64,000 nt of DNA from Limosilactobacillus equigenerosi DSM 18793 = JCM 14505 (GCF_001311375.1 NZ_BBAS01000001.1:186001-250000), one strand, 5' to 3'. Positions 9,105 through 18,260 are shown, counted from the first letter of the stretch. Made by a program: numbers and translations. Notes: generated by a model not told the origin, from the sequence alone.

Positions 9105-10532
9105 ATGAAAAAAATTATCAGCATGTACCACCGTGTTAGTTGGTAAAAAGGCCACAATTGACGGCTCCACGATGGCCGCCCGGAACGACGACACCTTCAA
9201 GCCATTAACGCCGCAACACGTCGTCGTTTACCCCGCCTATCATGACCACCCCAACCAAGTGCACTCTTATTTAAATGCCTTCGTTGGCGACCGGCCCGCT
9301 GATGGCGCCCGTTACCAAGGGGTACCCAACGTCAACTTCCAACAAGAAGGGGTTTACGATGAAAACGGCTTTAACGAATTTAATGTTGGGATGAGCGCCA
9401 CCGAAAGTGTCTACGCCAACGAACGAGTCTTAGCCTACGATCCATTGAACGAAACTAGTGGGATTAACGAAGATGTCATTGTCGCGATGGTCTTACCATT
9501 CATCCACAGCGCCAAAGAAGGGGTGCAATATCTTGGCGAGCTCGTGGCGAAATATGGTTCCGCCGAAGGAAATGGGGTCATTTTCGTTGATCAAAATGAC
9601 GTTTGGTATATGGAAATTGTCACCGGCCATCACTGGGTCGCCCAACGGATCCCCGACGATAGTTATGCTGTCACCGGGAATCGGGTTGCCATTCAAACCG
9701 TTGATTTTGATGATCCGGATAACTTTATGTGGTCTGATGGCATCCGCGAATTCGTCGCCCACCACCACTTAAACCCCGATTTAGACACGTGGAATTTCCG
9801 CCACATTTTTGGGACGGCGACGACCTTTGACCAACACTACAACACGCCCCGGCAATGGTACGGCCACCGCGTTTTATCACCAACGGTTGACCTTGATCCA
9901 CTGGATTTTGATTTGCCATTCATTTTGCCAGCAACGCATCAATTGACCTTGAAGATGTCCAAACAGTCTTGAGCAGCCACTACCAAGGCACGGTTTATGA
10001 TCCCCTCGGTAATGGTACTGACCACCAAAAGAGCCAATTCCGGCCGATTTCCTTAAACCGGACCCAAAATTCCCACATCTTACAAGTCCGAGCTGACGTT
10101 CCCGCTAGCGTGGCGCCAATTATGTGGATGACGATTGGGGTCCCAACTTTCACCCCCTATGTTCCCTTCTTTGGTAACGGTGAACAAATCGATGCCTCAT
10201 ATCGGCACACACCAATGACTTACGACCGCAATACCAAGAGTGCTTACTGGATGTATCGCGAACTGTCCATGCTGGTCGAAAGTCATTACGGGGACTTCTT
10301 ACAAGCTGACCTCGATTACTTAAAAGAAGTCCGGCAATATCTCTATACCCAAGTCGCTTTAGTTACCCAACAAGTTATGGAACATCCCGATCAAGCCACG
10401 AAACTTATTGATCAAGCCCATCAAACCATCGTCCGTGAACTTGAAACGCGCACAAATCAATTGATTGGGCAATTAATCATGCACGGGCTTGAATTATCGA
10501 AGTTGACGTTTAAAATGGATGCCAATTTGTAA
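9105..10532 (+). CDS. pepD: C69-family dipeptidase (PepD type), two frameshifts
   Basis: About 475 aa after correction. The ATG (9105) follows AGAAGG. One missing base near 9120 restores MKKIIS-ACTTVLVGKKATIDG, whose cysteine becomes the N-terminal nucleophile expected for C69 dipeptidases; STMAARNDD follows. A second missing base near 9948 joins THQLTLEDVQTVLSSHYQG and gives the long C-terminal part (SVAPIMWMTIGVPTFTPYVP). The enzyme cleaves a broad set of dipeptides in the cytoplasm during peptide use. It stands alone after the membrane-protein gene. Confidence 0.85.
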
Positions 10533-10630
10533 TTTCATCATTGACTCGCAAATTCTTGCCAGGATTTCCTTATTAACAGCGTACAATGAATCACTGATTC
10601 GATAACACATGCCTAACTGGGAGGATTACC

Positions 10631-11110
10631 ATGAAAAATCTAACTTGTCTGTATATTTCAATTAGCGGGAACACGCGCTCCTTTATGCACCGGTTAGTCG
10701 CTTACGCTGACCAAATGCATACCATTAACCCGGATGAAGCGCCCACCATTTCAATTAAAGAAATTTCTGATGCCACCTTACCAGCCCACGAAGACACCCC
10801 CTTTTTCGTCTTTGTACCCACGTACTTAGACGGTGGCGACGGGATTACTTCCGGCACGACCGAAATCATGACTAATGCGCTTGGTGAATACATCCATGAT
10901 GGTGATAACGCCAAGCTCGTGATGGGTGTGATTGGCAGCGGGAATAAAAACTTTAATGAACAATACTGTTTGACCGCGCGCCAATACGCTCAAGCTTTTG
11001 ATGCCCCATTCATTGCCGATTACGAACTCCGGGGGACGGAACAAGACCTCGCCAACGTTTATCATCAAATGATTACGGCGTCCAAATATTATAAATATTT
11101 ACAAGCATAA
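10631..11110 (+). CDS. nrdI: NrdI-family flavodoxin-like protein
   Basis: 159 aa. The phosphate-binding loop is SISGNTRSFM, followed by PTYLDGGDGITSGTTEIM and GVIGSGNKNFNEQYC, the NrdI pattern. NrdI is a flavodoxin that supplies oxidant for assembling the dimanganese-tyrosyl cofactor of class Ib ribonucleotide reductase (NrdF). No nrdEFH genes are near, so it is a stand-alone copy. GGGAGG precedes the ATG. A terminator follows at once. Confidence 0.85.
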   Translation: MKNLTCLYISISGNTRSFMHRLVAYADQMHTINPDEAPTISIKEISDATLPAHEDTPFFVFVPTYLDGGDGITSGTTEIMTNALGEYIHDGDNAKLVMGVIGSGNKNFNEQYCLTARQYAQAFDAPFIADYELRGTEQDLANVYHQMITASKYYKYLQA

Positions 11111-11114
11111 GAAA

Positions 11115-11144
11115 AACGCACCGAAAATTCGGTGCGTTTTTTTT
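11115..11144 (+). terminator. Terminator of nrdI
   Basis: Perfect stem AACGCACCGA with TCGGTGCGTT and 4-nt loop, followed by a run of T. Confidence 0.9.
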
Positions 11145-11157
11145 GTTTAACTCAACC

Positions 11158-11165
11158 TAACTATA
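11158..11165. repeat. 8-bp direct repeat, left copy (TAACTATA)
   Basis: TAACTATA lies directly outside the left inverted repeat of the IS982-family element. The same 8 bp recur at 15095-15102, directly outside the terminal IS982 fragment, as expected of a target-site duplication. Confidence 0.75.
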
Positions 11166-12144
11166 GTGCATGGTGCTAGTTAAAAATTGTAAAACAAAAA
11201 GTCTAACATGGAGTAAACTCTTAAGTGACCAAACTATAGGAGTTGTTACATACCATGTTAAACCACTTAAATTTTAAAGAAAAACACGCGACATTACAAG
11301 GAAATTTTGAGTATTTTGAGAAAATTGCTCGTTCCTTGTATGCCAACCTATGTCCCACTAGCTTAAAATCTCGTAAGAACAGTCATTTAGCACTAAATTC
11401 CGATACTGAGGTATTGACACTCATGCTTTACCAAAATGCAATTGGTGTTAATTCACAACGTAAATTTTATCGGGTATTTAGGACGTCTTTCCCAGAAAAG
11501 ACATTATTAAGCCGTTCACGTTTTAATCGGCGTTCTCGTCAACTCTTTACCGGTGCTTGCTATAATGCGTCGCAGATTAGTTGAAATTAGCGGACCTGGA
11601 GCTGACATTGCCATTATAGATAGCTTCCCGATGCCTTTATCAATGTCACATAGACGGTACACCACAAAAATTTTCAAGGATATTGCAGATGTCGGTAAAA
11701 ACACGACAAAGAACGTAAAGTTCTACGGTTTTAAAGCTCATGTAATGACATCAGCTACAGGTATAGTTCTGAATTACAGTATCACCAAAGCATCAATTCA
11801 TGATGTAAGGGTAGCACCTGAACTAATCGCTGAAAGTCCATGCAAGAATATCCTTGCGGATATGGGATATATTGGTGAAGACTACGTCGCTTATGCCAAG
11901 GATTTAGGCTATAATTTCTGGACCCCATATCGCTCTAATATGAATGGTGCAAAGGAGCAAAATAGTTATGATTTAATTCGCTGTAGAGGTAAGATAGAGC
12001 GTTGTTTTTCGATTTTAAACAGTAATTATGACATCGAAAAGAATCGCGCCCGTTCTTTGACAGGTTTTCAAACTAGATTTAAAGTTTCTTTATTGATGTA
12101 CAATTTAGGATTCTATGACTTGCCAATCAACTAGCACCACGCAC
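11166..12144 (+). mobile_element. IS982-family insertion sequence, full length
   Basis: 979 bp, bounded by GTGCATGGTGCTAGTT (11166-11181) and its inverted copy AACTAGCACCACGCAC (12129-12144), with one mismatch in 16. It contains one transposase gene with a single frame break. Its last 133 bp recur exactly at 14962-15094. Confidence 0.9.
11255..12134 (+). CDS. IS982-family transposase (frameshifted)
   Basis: About 292 aa when the frames are joined near 11545: SRSRFNRRSRQLL plus PVLAIMRRRLVEISGPG. The DDE catalytic triad is visible as DIAIIDSFPMP, NILADMGYIGED and RCRGKIERCFSIL. The N terminus (MLNHLNFKEKHATLQ, then LSDTE-like NSDTEVLTLML and SQRKFYRVF) matches the IS982 pattern. The break reflects either an inactivated copy or a consensus error; the element ends are intact. 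Confidence 0.88.
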
Positions 12145-12155
12145 AACCTTTATTA

Positions 12156-12335
12156 TCATTTACAATAAGGGTGACATCTGTGCCAAACATTGGATTCTTT
12201 TTTTATACTGCTGTAATCCACCTTATAAGATTTCATTTTATCTGCGTACGGAAAATACTCTTTATTTCGTTTATAACTTTCAAGACACTCATCAAACGCC
12301 TTATGCGCTTCCTCACTCTTCACAATTTTGACCAT
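12156..12335 (-). CDS. Small hypothetical protein inside the transposon-like block
   Basis: 59 codons on the minus strand, starting with ATG immediately after an in-frame TAA of the small gene upstream. It encodes MVKIVKSEEAHKAFDECLES, then YKRNKEYFPYADKMKSYK, and ends HRCHPYCK. It is charged, with no membrane segment. It ends 12 bp from the IS982 terminal repeat. It may be the second half of one gene interrupted by a nonsense codon, since the two ORFs are in the same frame and abut. Not recognised. Confidence 0.4.
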   Translation of the reverse strand: MVKIVKSEEAHKAFDECLESYKRNKEYFPYADKMKSYKVDYSSIKKESNVWHRCHPYCK

Positions 12336-12434
12336 TTAATAACGTTGATATCTGCCCACTGCGTAGATTCCTCCTATTAAAAGCACCCAAAAGGCCACTA
12401 CTCCCGCTAAAGCTATTAATACTCTTTTTAACAT
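12336..12434 (-). CDS. Small single-pass membrane peptide (32 aa)
   Basis: The ATG (12434) is preceded by AAGGAAG at good spacing. The product MLKRVLIALAGVVAFWVLLI, then GGIYAVGRYQRY, is a basic-hydrophobic-basic single membrane segment. Its TAA is followed directly, in the same frame, by the ATG of the 59-codon ORF. It is either a genuine small membrane protein or the N terminus of a ~91-aa protein with a nonsense mutation. It lies between IS982 and nox, and its ribosome binding site is the best evidence that it is real. Confidence 0.45.
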   Translation of the reverse strand: MLKRVLIALAGVVAFWVLLIGGIYAVGRYQRY

Positions 12435-12606
12435 AAAATCTTCCTTTCTTGGGCACCTTTAATATAACAGACAATCAATCAATTTATATCTCAAATAATT
12501 TATTCTTATAAACCTTGATATATAGAAACTTACGGATAATTAACTTATCTTATAATTTATGTATAGTCACGAATTTTTGTTATGATAACGTTTGCGTGAA
12601 ACGACA

Positions 12607-12641
12607 AAAAAAGGCACCTCACATTACATGAAGTACCTCGG
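12607..12641 (-). terminator. Probable terminator of the NADH oxidase gene
   Basis: On the minus strand AGGTAC and GTGCCT close an imperfect stem followed by seven T, just beyond the stop codon. Confidence 0.55.
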
Positions 12642-12649
12642 TCTTTATC

Positions 12650-14017
12650 TTAGAATCTTGCCCAGCCTAAGGCGTGTTGTGCCGCCAAATTTAGTAAACT
12701 CCATTGACGGTCGTAGCCTGGTTGGAAGAAGAAGTCGGCCTCAGCCAAATCTTCCAAGATTAATTTATGTTCAATCGCTAGTGATAAGACATTGGTTTGG
12801 GCGGTGATATCATCACTAGATAAGACTGCCCCACCTAAAATTTGGTGACTATCTGGGTCAAAAGTTAAGCTGACGTATACTTTGGCATTGTCTTTTTCTG
12901 GAACGTATGCCGGACGTTTGGAATCTTCATAAAATGAAGTCGCAATCTTCTTGCCAATTCTTCCAGCAGAAAAGGTGTTTAACCCTGCTGAAGCCCCGTG
13001 TAAGTCAAAGACACCAAAGGCTGAAGAGCCCACCACTCCTTTAAATGGACGGGATGGCTTACTTTCAAAGAGGTGACTTGCAAGATACATGGCTTCACGG
13101 CGTGCTGTTGTTGCCAAAGCGACGGGCATGTGAGCTTGACCTGGGATAGACCATGGTAAGATAGCATCCCCAATTGCGTAAACATCAGGGAGATTAGTGC
13201 GCAAGTAAGCATCTGTTTGGATAAAGCCCCGATCAGTTAAATCAACGGTGCCCTCAAGCCATTTTGTATTTGGTTTAACTCCGGCTGCGACAATCACTAA
13301 GTCTGTATCAACTTGACCCTTGTCCGTCTTTATAGCTGTGACCTTACCATCCCCTTCAAAGGCTTCAATTTTAGCCCCTAAGACCTGAGTGACATGGTGC
13401 TTTTCAAGTTCAGCTGCGACAAGGTCTGCCAATTCGTCGTTGACATAATTGCCCATTGGTTTGTCAATCATATCTAAGAGCGTGACATTACGCCCAGCAT
13501 TGGCGAAGACTTCGACAGCTTCAACCCCGATATTTCCGGCCCCAATCACCGCAACATTCTTGATAGCGGGATTGTTCAAAGCAGATTTAATCTTGCCGGC
13601 CCAGTCATATCCACGCATGAGGTAGATATTTTCAAGGTCATTTCCTGGGACAGGTAGCGTTTGAGGGGTTACCCCAGAACTAAGAATTAACTTATCGTAG
13701 GAAACCTCTTCTTCTTGGTCAGTTAAAACGTCTTTAACGATTACTGTCTTCTTATCAGCGTTAATCTTTGTAACTTGGTGATTGTTGAAAATTCGCCCTC
13801 CCTTAGCTTCAAGGTCAGCAGGGGCGAAGTTTCGCACATCATCTTTAGCGGTCGCCTTATCTTCCAAGTACAACTGCATCCCACAAGACATGAAAGAGAC
13901 AAAATCACCCGCTTCATAGATTGTGACATCAACATTATCGTACTTGTCTAAAAGTTCAAGTGCGCTTTGGTGGCCACCATGTGAGGCTCCGACAATGATA
14001 ACTTTTTGTTTTTCCAT
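12650..14017 (-). CDS. nox: FAD-dependent NADH oxidase/peroxidase family protein
   Basis: 455 aa from the ATG at 14017, which follows AAGAGGTG; an upstream in-frame GTG lacks its own site. FAD-binding KVIIVGASHGG is at the N terminus. The redox cysteine lies in VSFMSCGMQLYL (~residue 42). The NAD-binding GAGNIGVEA is near 165, and the FAD-contacting VYAIGDAI lies further on. The C-terminal dimer domain includes DFFFQPGYDRQWSLLNL. Members reduce oxygen to water or peroxide to water with NADH, or reduce CoA disulfide; water-forming oxidase is the likeliest. In a heterofermenter this regenerates NAD+ and raises acetate and ATP yield. It lies between IS982 copies. Confidence 0.88.
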   Translation of the reverse strand: MEKQKVIIVGASHGGHQSALELLDKYDNVDVTIYEAGDFVSFMSCGMQLYLEDKATAKDDVRNFAPADLEAKGGRIFNNHQVTKINADKKTVIVKDVLTDQEEEVSYDKLILSSGVTPQTLPVPGNDLENIYLMRGYDWAGKIKSALNNPAIKNVAVIGAGNIGVEAVEVFANAGRNVTLLDMIDKPMGNYVNDELADLVAAELEKHHVTQVLGAKIEAFEGDGKVTAIKTDKGQVDTDLVIVAAGVKPNTKWLEGTVDLTDRGFIQTDAYLRTNLPDVYAIGDAILPWSIPGQAHMPVALATTARREAMYLASHLFESKPSRPFKGVVGSSAFGVFDLHGASAGLNTFSAGRIGKKIATSFYEDSKRPAYVPEKDNAKVYVSLTFDPDSHQILGGAVLSSDDITAQTNVLSLAIEHKLILEDLAEADFFFQPGYDRQWSLLNLAAQHALGWARF

Positions 14018-14082
14018 AATAAACACCTCTTAATCTTGACGAAAAAAATATTGTTTACAACTTAAATATAGTTCTTCTTGAA

Positions 14083-14961
14083 GGCAGATTGCAAGAAATA
14101 AATTGAACAAATTATGAACGGTAATGCTCCATAAAGACTTCAAGTGGTGTTCGCCAGTTTAAACACTTGAGTGGCATCGTATTCATTGTCTAGTTAATCC
14201 GCATTAGTTCCTCATCACTAGCTTCTTCAATTGGACGTCCGACGTCCCTTAGGTATAAAGCGGCGTAAAGCACGGTTACGATTCTCGTTAGCTCCACGTT
14301 CATGTGGCGCGTAAGCGTGGGCTGCTTGTAACCAGAGAATTCCTTCCCATGGTCTACAGTAATCGACTTCATACCTTTAGTTCCTAACTTTTCAGCTAGG
14401 TCAAGGATAGCTTCCGTCATGGCGGCACTATTACGGCCGCTTAAACGTGTCACAATATAGAGGCGACTCATTCGCTCTAAAAACGTTCCTAAAGCTTGTC
14501 CTTTAGTCTTACCTGAAAGAACTATATCGCCCTCAAAATGGCCAAAACCAAGCCGCTTATTATCATCTTCAGGGCGGTCTTCAATATACTTACCTTGTTG
14601 AGTATCTTTCCCTCTGGTTTCAGCTGCACGTCTTCTACGAATTCCTTTATCTGGAAGGTTTTCTAGCTGAATATCAAGTAAGTTATTATCAATCCAGTTA
14701 TAGATTGATTTGAAGCAAAATTTACTCTTAGACATAGCCGCAACTGTTTCGGGAGCCCAATGAGAGTCCTTGATTTTACTTTCGATATCATCCTTTATAT
14801 CACTGGTAAGAATCGATTTTCGACCTCGATGTGATACTTTTTCAAGGTAGTCTTCATGTGCTTTTTTTAGCGTGATACGTACCTTTAATGCGGTGGATTT
14901 CATTAAAGACCATTATGGTTTTTTGTCCACTCAATGTTCAACTTAAATTATACAATCTGCC
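14083..14961 (-). mobile_element. IS30-family element, degenerate
   Basis: Ends share GGCAGATTG (14083-14091 and, inverted, 14953-14961), and both arms then continue to a shared TTGAACA. The ~879-bp length is short for IS30 elements. The right end abuts the IS982 fragment exactly at 14962, and no target duplication is visible, which points to a deletion made next to the element. Confidence 0.75.
14112..14903 (-). pseudogene. IS30-family transposase remnant
   Basis: The open frame begins at MKSTALKVRITLKKAHEDYL and lacks the N-terminal helix-turn-helix. It carries the catalytic-core stretches FGHFEGDIVLSGKTKGQ and SITVDHGKEFSGYKQ. After GKEFSGYKQ the frame is lost and regained (SDEELMRIN), then an in-frame TAG interrupts the conserved tail TMNTMPLKCLNWRTPLEVF. 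The missing N terminus, frame break and stop codon together make it non-functional as written. Some of the damage could be sequencing error, but the missing N terminus could not. Confidence 0.8.
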
Positions 14962-15094
14962 ATTTTAAACAGTAATTATGACATCGAAAAGAATCGCGCC
15001 CGTTCTTTGACAGGTTTTCAAACTAGATTTAAAGTTTCTTTATTGATGTACAATTTAGGATTCTATGACTTGCCAATCAACTAGCACCACGCAC
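14962..15094 (+). mobile_element. IS982 3'-end fragment (133 bp)
   Basis: Identical base for base to 12012-12144, including the last ~40 codons of transposase and the right inverted repeat. Its left side is cut off exactly by the IS30 end. The right flank is the TAACTATA repeat. Confidence 0.92.
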
Positions 15095-15102
15095 TAACTA
15101 TA
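15095..15102. repeat. 8-bp direct repeat, right copy (TAACTATA)
   Basis: Matches 11158-11165. Together they bracket the whole IS982-nox-IS30-IS982 block as a single insertion between nrdI and hisS. Confidence 0.75.
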
Positions 15103-15104
15103 AT

Positions 15105-15133
15105 AAAAAAAAGGGTGCCATTTCTAGCACCCC
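15105..15133 (-). terminator. Terminator downstream of hisS
   Basis: On the minus strand GGGTGCTA and TGGCACCC form a stem followed by eight T. Confidence 0.8.
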
Positions 15134-15265
15134 GCCGGCTGGAATCAAAGGGAGCTACCCTTTGACCCACTTTTGCACGCTGGCTCATTATCGTTACTTA
15201 TGTTATGCCACAGATTTGACTATGATCTAATCTAATTTACACATTAGCATAGCTCCTTAAAAAGC
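15134..15265 (-). ncRNA. Candidate structured RNA or 3' UTR between hisS and its terminator
   Basis: About 130 nt with no ORF lie between the hisS stop and the terminator. The segment has a perfect local hairpin (TCAAAGGG with CCCTTTGA) and a possible long-range pairing of GGAGCTA (15248-15254) with TAGCTCC, whose bases lie inside that local hairpin's loop and arm. The two folds compete. It could be a long 3' UTR or a small RNA ending at the strong terminator; a 6S-like RNA was considered but no diagnostic element was found. Confidence 0.3.
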
Positions 15266-15275
15266 ACCTGAACGC

Positions 15276-16571
15276 TTAATCTAAGAATGACTTTGGATCC
15301 GCTAATAATTCAGGCACGCTAATTCGTTGCCGCCGTTCTTCAACCAAGGACTTAATTTCAACTTCCTTGGTTTCAATTTCGCGGTCCCCAATCACCATAA
15401 AGTGCTTGGCATGTTTCCGTTCAGCTTCCTTGATTTGCTTACCGAGCTTCAAACCCCGGTAGTCTTTATCGACGGCCACCCCGGCTTCGCGAAGTTGTTG
15501 CATCAACTTGAAGGCATACTTGTCACCCGTTTCATTAGCTGATACTAAGTAAAGGTCTAAACTTGGCGTTGGAATAAAGGCTGGGTTTTCTTCTTGCAGG
15601 AGTAATAATAACCGTTCGACCCCAAGGCCGTAACCAATCCCACCTTCTTCTTGCGGACCACCAAGTTGGCTAATTAAGCCATTGTAACGACCCCCACCAC
15701 AAACGGTGACGTAACCACCACCAAAGGCCTTCGAATCAGACATGATTTCAAAAATCGTGTGCGTGTAGTAATCAAGTCCCCGGACCATCGTTGGATCAAC
15801 GACGTACTCTACGTCAAATTCATCCAAGTACGCTTGGACTTGTTTGAAGTAATCGGTCGAGTATTCGTTTAAGGCGTCTAAAATTGACGGCGCATTCGCC
15901 ACAATTGCTTGGTCATGTTCATCCTTACTATCCAGCACCCGCAATGGGTTACTTTCCAACCGGACTTTGGAATCATCACTTAATTCATCCTTAAAGGGCG
16001 TTAAGTAGTCCACTAAGGCTTGGCGATAAGCATCCCGAGATTCCTTATCCCCTAATGAATTAACCGCCACACGCAAGTTCTTAACCCCGAGGCGCTTAAA
16101 GAACGTTAAGGCTTCTAAGATTACTTCAGCATCAATTTGGGGTGATTCACTATTTAAAGCTTCACACCCAATTTGGGTAAATTGCCGTTGCCGACCAGAT
16201 TGTGGCCGTTCGTACCGGAACATTGGTCCAATATAAAACATCTTGTATGGCTTCGGGAATTCTGGCCCGAATAACTTATTTTCTACGTATGACCGTACAA
16301 CCCCGGCTGTACCTTCAGGACGCAACGCAATGTGGCGGCCACCCTTATCTTCAAAGTCATACATTTCCTTCGTCACAATGTCAGAAGTTTCCCCAACGTT
16401 CCGCGAGAAAACATTAAATTCTTCAAACATTGGCGTCCGAATTTCACTATAACCATATTGATGGAACGTTTCCCGTGCCACACTTTCTACTTTTTGCCAT
16501 AATTCACTCGTCCCCGGTAAAATATCTGCCGTTCCCTTAGGCTTTTGATACAAACTCTTTGCTTTTGCCAT
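15276..16571 (-). CDS. hisS: Histidyl-tRNA synthetase
   Basis: 431 aa, full length, intact frame. Class II core: motif 1 region near YSEIRTPMFEEFNVF; motif 2 FRYERPQSGRQRQFTQIGCE; histidine-A signatures VRGLDYYTHTIFE and GGGRYNGLI; motif 3 GIGYGLGVERLLLLL. The C-terminal anticodon-binding domain includes DLYLVSANE and DREIETKEVEIKSL. It charges tRNA-His. A T-box leader with a histidine specifier precedes it. aspS, its usual downstream neighbour, is absent: the transposon-like block begins 180 bp after the stop. Confidence 0.97.
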   Translation of the reverse strand: MAKAKSLYQKPKGTADILPGTSELWQKVESVARETFHQYGYSEIRTPMFEEFNVFSRNVGETSDIVTKEMYDFEDKGGRHIALRPEGTAGVVRSYVENKLFGPEFPKPYKMFYIGPMFRYERPQSGRQRQFTQIGCEALNSESPQIDAEVILEALTFFKRLGVKNLRVAVNSLGDKESRDAYRQALVDYLTPFKDELSDDSKVRLESNPLRVLDSKDEHDQAIVANAPSILDALNEYSTDYFKQVQAYLDEFDVEYVVDPTMVRGLDYYTHTIFEIMSDSKAFGGGYVTVCGGGRYNGLISQLGGPQEEGGIGYGLGVERLLLLLQEENPAFIPTPSLDLYLVSANETGDKYAFKLMQQLREAGVAVDKDYRGLKLGKQIKEAERKHAKHFMVIGDREIETKEVEIKSLVEERRQRISVPELLADPKSFLD

Positions 16572-16597
16572 CTGACCAATTCCTCCAATTATTGCAT

Positions 16598-16842
16598 AAA
16601 AAACCTCCTAACCCGCCACTATTGGCTAGTTAGGAGGGAGTTATCATACTAACTCGGTACCACCTCATCTTCATCGCCACCTCACAGTGACAACCTCATG
16701 AAGTCAACTTGACTTCCACGCTGTTAACGAAGCGCAACCGCTACCATCTTAAATCAAAAATGTAATTGTGTGTTCAGCTCATGTTCCTGCTCTCAGCGCT
16801 GCGCAGGATCTCTGTTTGATATGTCATGAGCCTTTAAATTAC
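16598..16842 (-). promoter_or_regulatory. T-box leader of hisS (histidine)
   Basis: On the minus strand, Stem I closes with GTAAT/ATTAC (16838-16842 with 16762-16766) and GCTCATG/CATGAGC. In its internal loop, CAC (16768-16770), a histidine codon, is followed by A and then the closing stem, the T-box specifier pattern. The T-box sequence GAGGTGGTACCGAG (16653-16666) and a terminator stem with T run (16598-16639) follow. Uncharged tRNA-His should stabilise the antiterminator and switch hisS on. Confidence 0.88.
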
Positions 16843-16867
16843 GATGGTTATTCTATTGTCATGCTCA

Positions 16868-16896
16868 ATTTTATTGAGCCACACCAGTCTTGTCAA
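16868..16896 (-). promoter_or_regulatory. Promoter of the hisS T-box transcript
   Basis: On the minus strand consensus TTGACA, 17-nt spacer and TAAAAT sit about 20 nt upstream of Stem I. Confidence 0.75.
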
Positions 16897-16984
16897 GCCT
16901 TCCCGAAAGTTACATTAAGCCTTGTTATTAAATGTGGTAAAATGTGGCAGTAACAATCTCGTTTTAAACAGAAAGGAATCGTTT

Positions 16985-18147
16985 ATGAAGAAATCAACGT
17001 CAACTTGGTTTATTATCGGTATCTTTATGCTTGCCGCTTGTATGCGGGCGCCATTTACTTCGCTACCATCGATTATTACGCAACTCGCCAGCGCCGTACA
17101 CCAACCGGTGGCGAGTCTCGGGATTTTAACGACCATCCCGCTGATTTGTTTTGCGATCTTATCGACCTTCATTCCTACCTTCAGCCGGAAATGGGGGATG
17201 GAATTAACGTTAATGGGGGCGCTCATCTTAATGGCCATTGGATCGGCATTCCGGATCATTAATTACCCGATGTTATTAATGGGGACCGTCTTAATCGGCA
17301 TCGCCGCCACCGTCTTAAATGTGCTCACGCCAGCAATCATCACCGAACGAACTCCCGAAAAAATCGGAACCTTAACGGGAATGTACAGTTTTTCATTAAC
17401 TTTCTTTAGCGCAGTCGGCGCTTATGTAATTAGCCCGGTTACCAACGCCGTTAACTGGCAAATGGGGATTAATGTCTTAACCGCCCTTGTCATCATCACC
17501 ATTTTAATTTGGGTCCCTAACTTACGCCAACGGGGGCGTGAACAACAACCAACTACCGTTAATCCAACGGGCAGTCTTTGGACAAATGCGCGGGCTTGGT
17601 GGTTATTAATCTTCTTTGGGTTCCAATCCTTCTTATTCTACACGTTAGTTGCTTGGTTACCCGCCATCACCATGGCCGGCGGTTTATCGAACACCGAGCC
17701 AGTTTAGTCGCCAGTGGGTTCCAACTATTCTCCTTACCCGCCGCCTTCATCGTCCCAGCCATCACGCCTAAAATCCAACGTCGTTACTGGTTGGTCATTG
17801 GCACGGGAATTTTATACTTAATTGGGTTCGGGATGCTCTTAGTCCCACATGCTTCCCTAGCTTACTACCTATTAACTTCATTTATTTTAGGAACCGGCTG
17901 TGCCGCCGCCTTTGGCTTGGTTATCACCCTCTTTGGCCTCAAGACAAATTCCCCCACTCAAACTGGGCAACTCTCTGGGATGGTGCAAGCCGGCGGATAC
18001 GTGATTGCCGCCTTTGGTCCCGTCGTCATCGGGAATTTACAAGCCGCCACGAACTGGACGACGGCAATCTTCTTTGCCATCATCATCATTGGCATCATGA
18101 CATTTTTTGGCATCTTAAGCGAACGCCACAATAACATCAACAATTAA
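16985..18147 (+). CDS. MFS transporter, CynX/NimT-like, one frameshift
   Basis: About 387 aa when joined near 17695 (AITMAGGLS to RASLVASGFQLFSLPAAF). The ATG follows AAAGGAATCG. Twelve hydrophobic segments are visible. The N terminus (AACMRAPFTSLPSIITQLA) and the helix 4-5 region (NVLTPAIITERTPEKIGTLT) match the cyanate/nitroimidazole-type MFS subgroup, usually annotated as CynX/NimT. The substrate is unknown; no cyanase gene is near. Divergent from hisS. Frame break likely artefactual. Confidence 0.75.
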
Positions 18148-18235
18148 ATCCAAAATATTTTTGGGCTATACCAATTTTGTCAATTGGGACTATTAAGCCT
18201 TATTATTAACATCAAACTTTATAGACCACTCATCA

Positions 18236-18260
18236 AAAACCACCGTCACCGGTGGTTTTT
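18236..18260 (+). terminator. Terminator between the MFS gene and zwf
   Basis: Perfect stem AAAACCACCG with CGGTGGTTTT. Confidence 0.75.

Noticed and set aside
11115-11144. Terminator hairpins as candidate CRISPR or repeat units
   Set aside because: Each terminator stem is unique; no regularly spaced repeat array occurs anywhere in the window.
12171-12380. 69-aa plus-strand ORF after IS982
   Set aside because: No RBS, low-complexity Phe/Leu/Ile-rich translation, and it opposes two minus-strand mini-genes, the first with a good RBS.
15134-15265. tRNA or tmRNA gene downstream of hisS
   Set aside because: No cloverleaf, no CCA-type acceptor end and no tag-peptide frame could be built.
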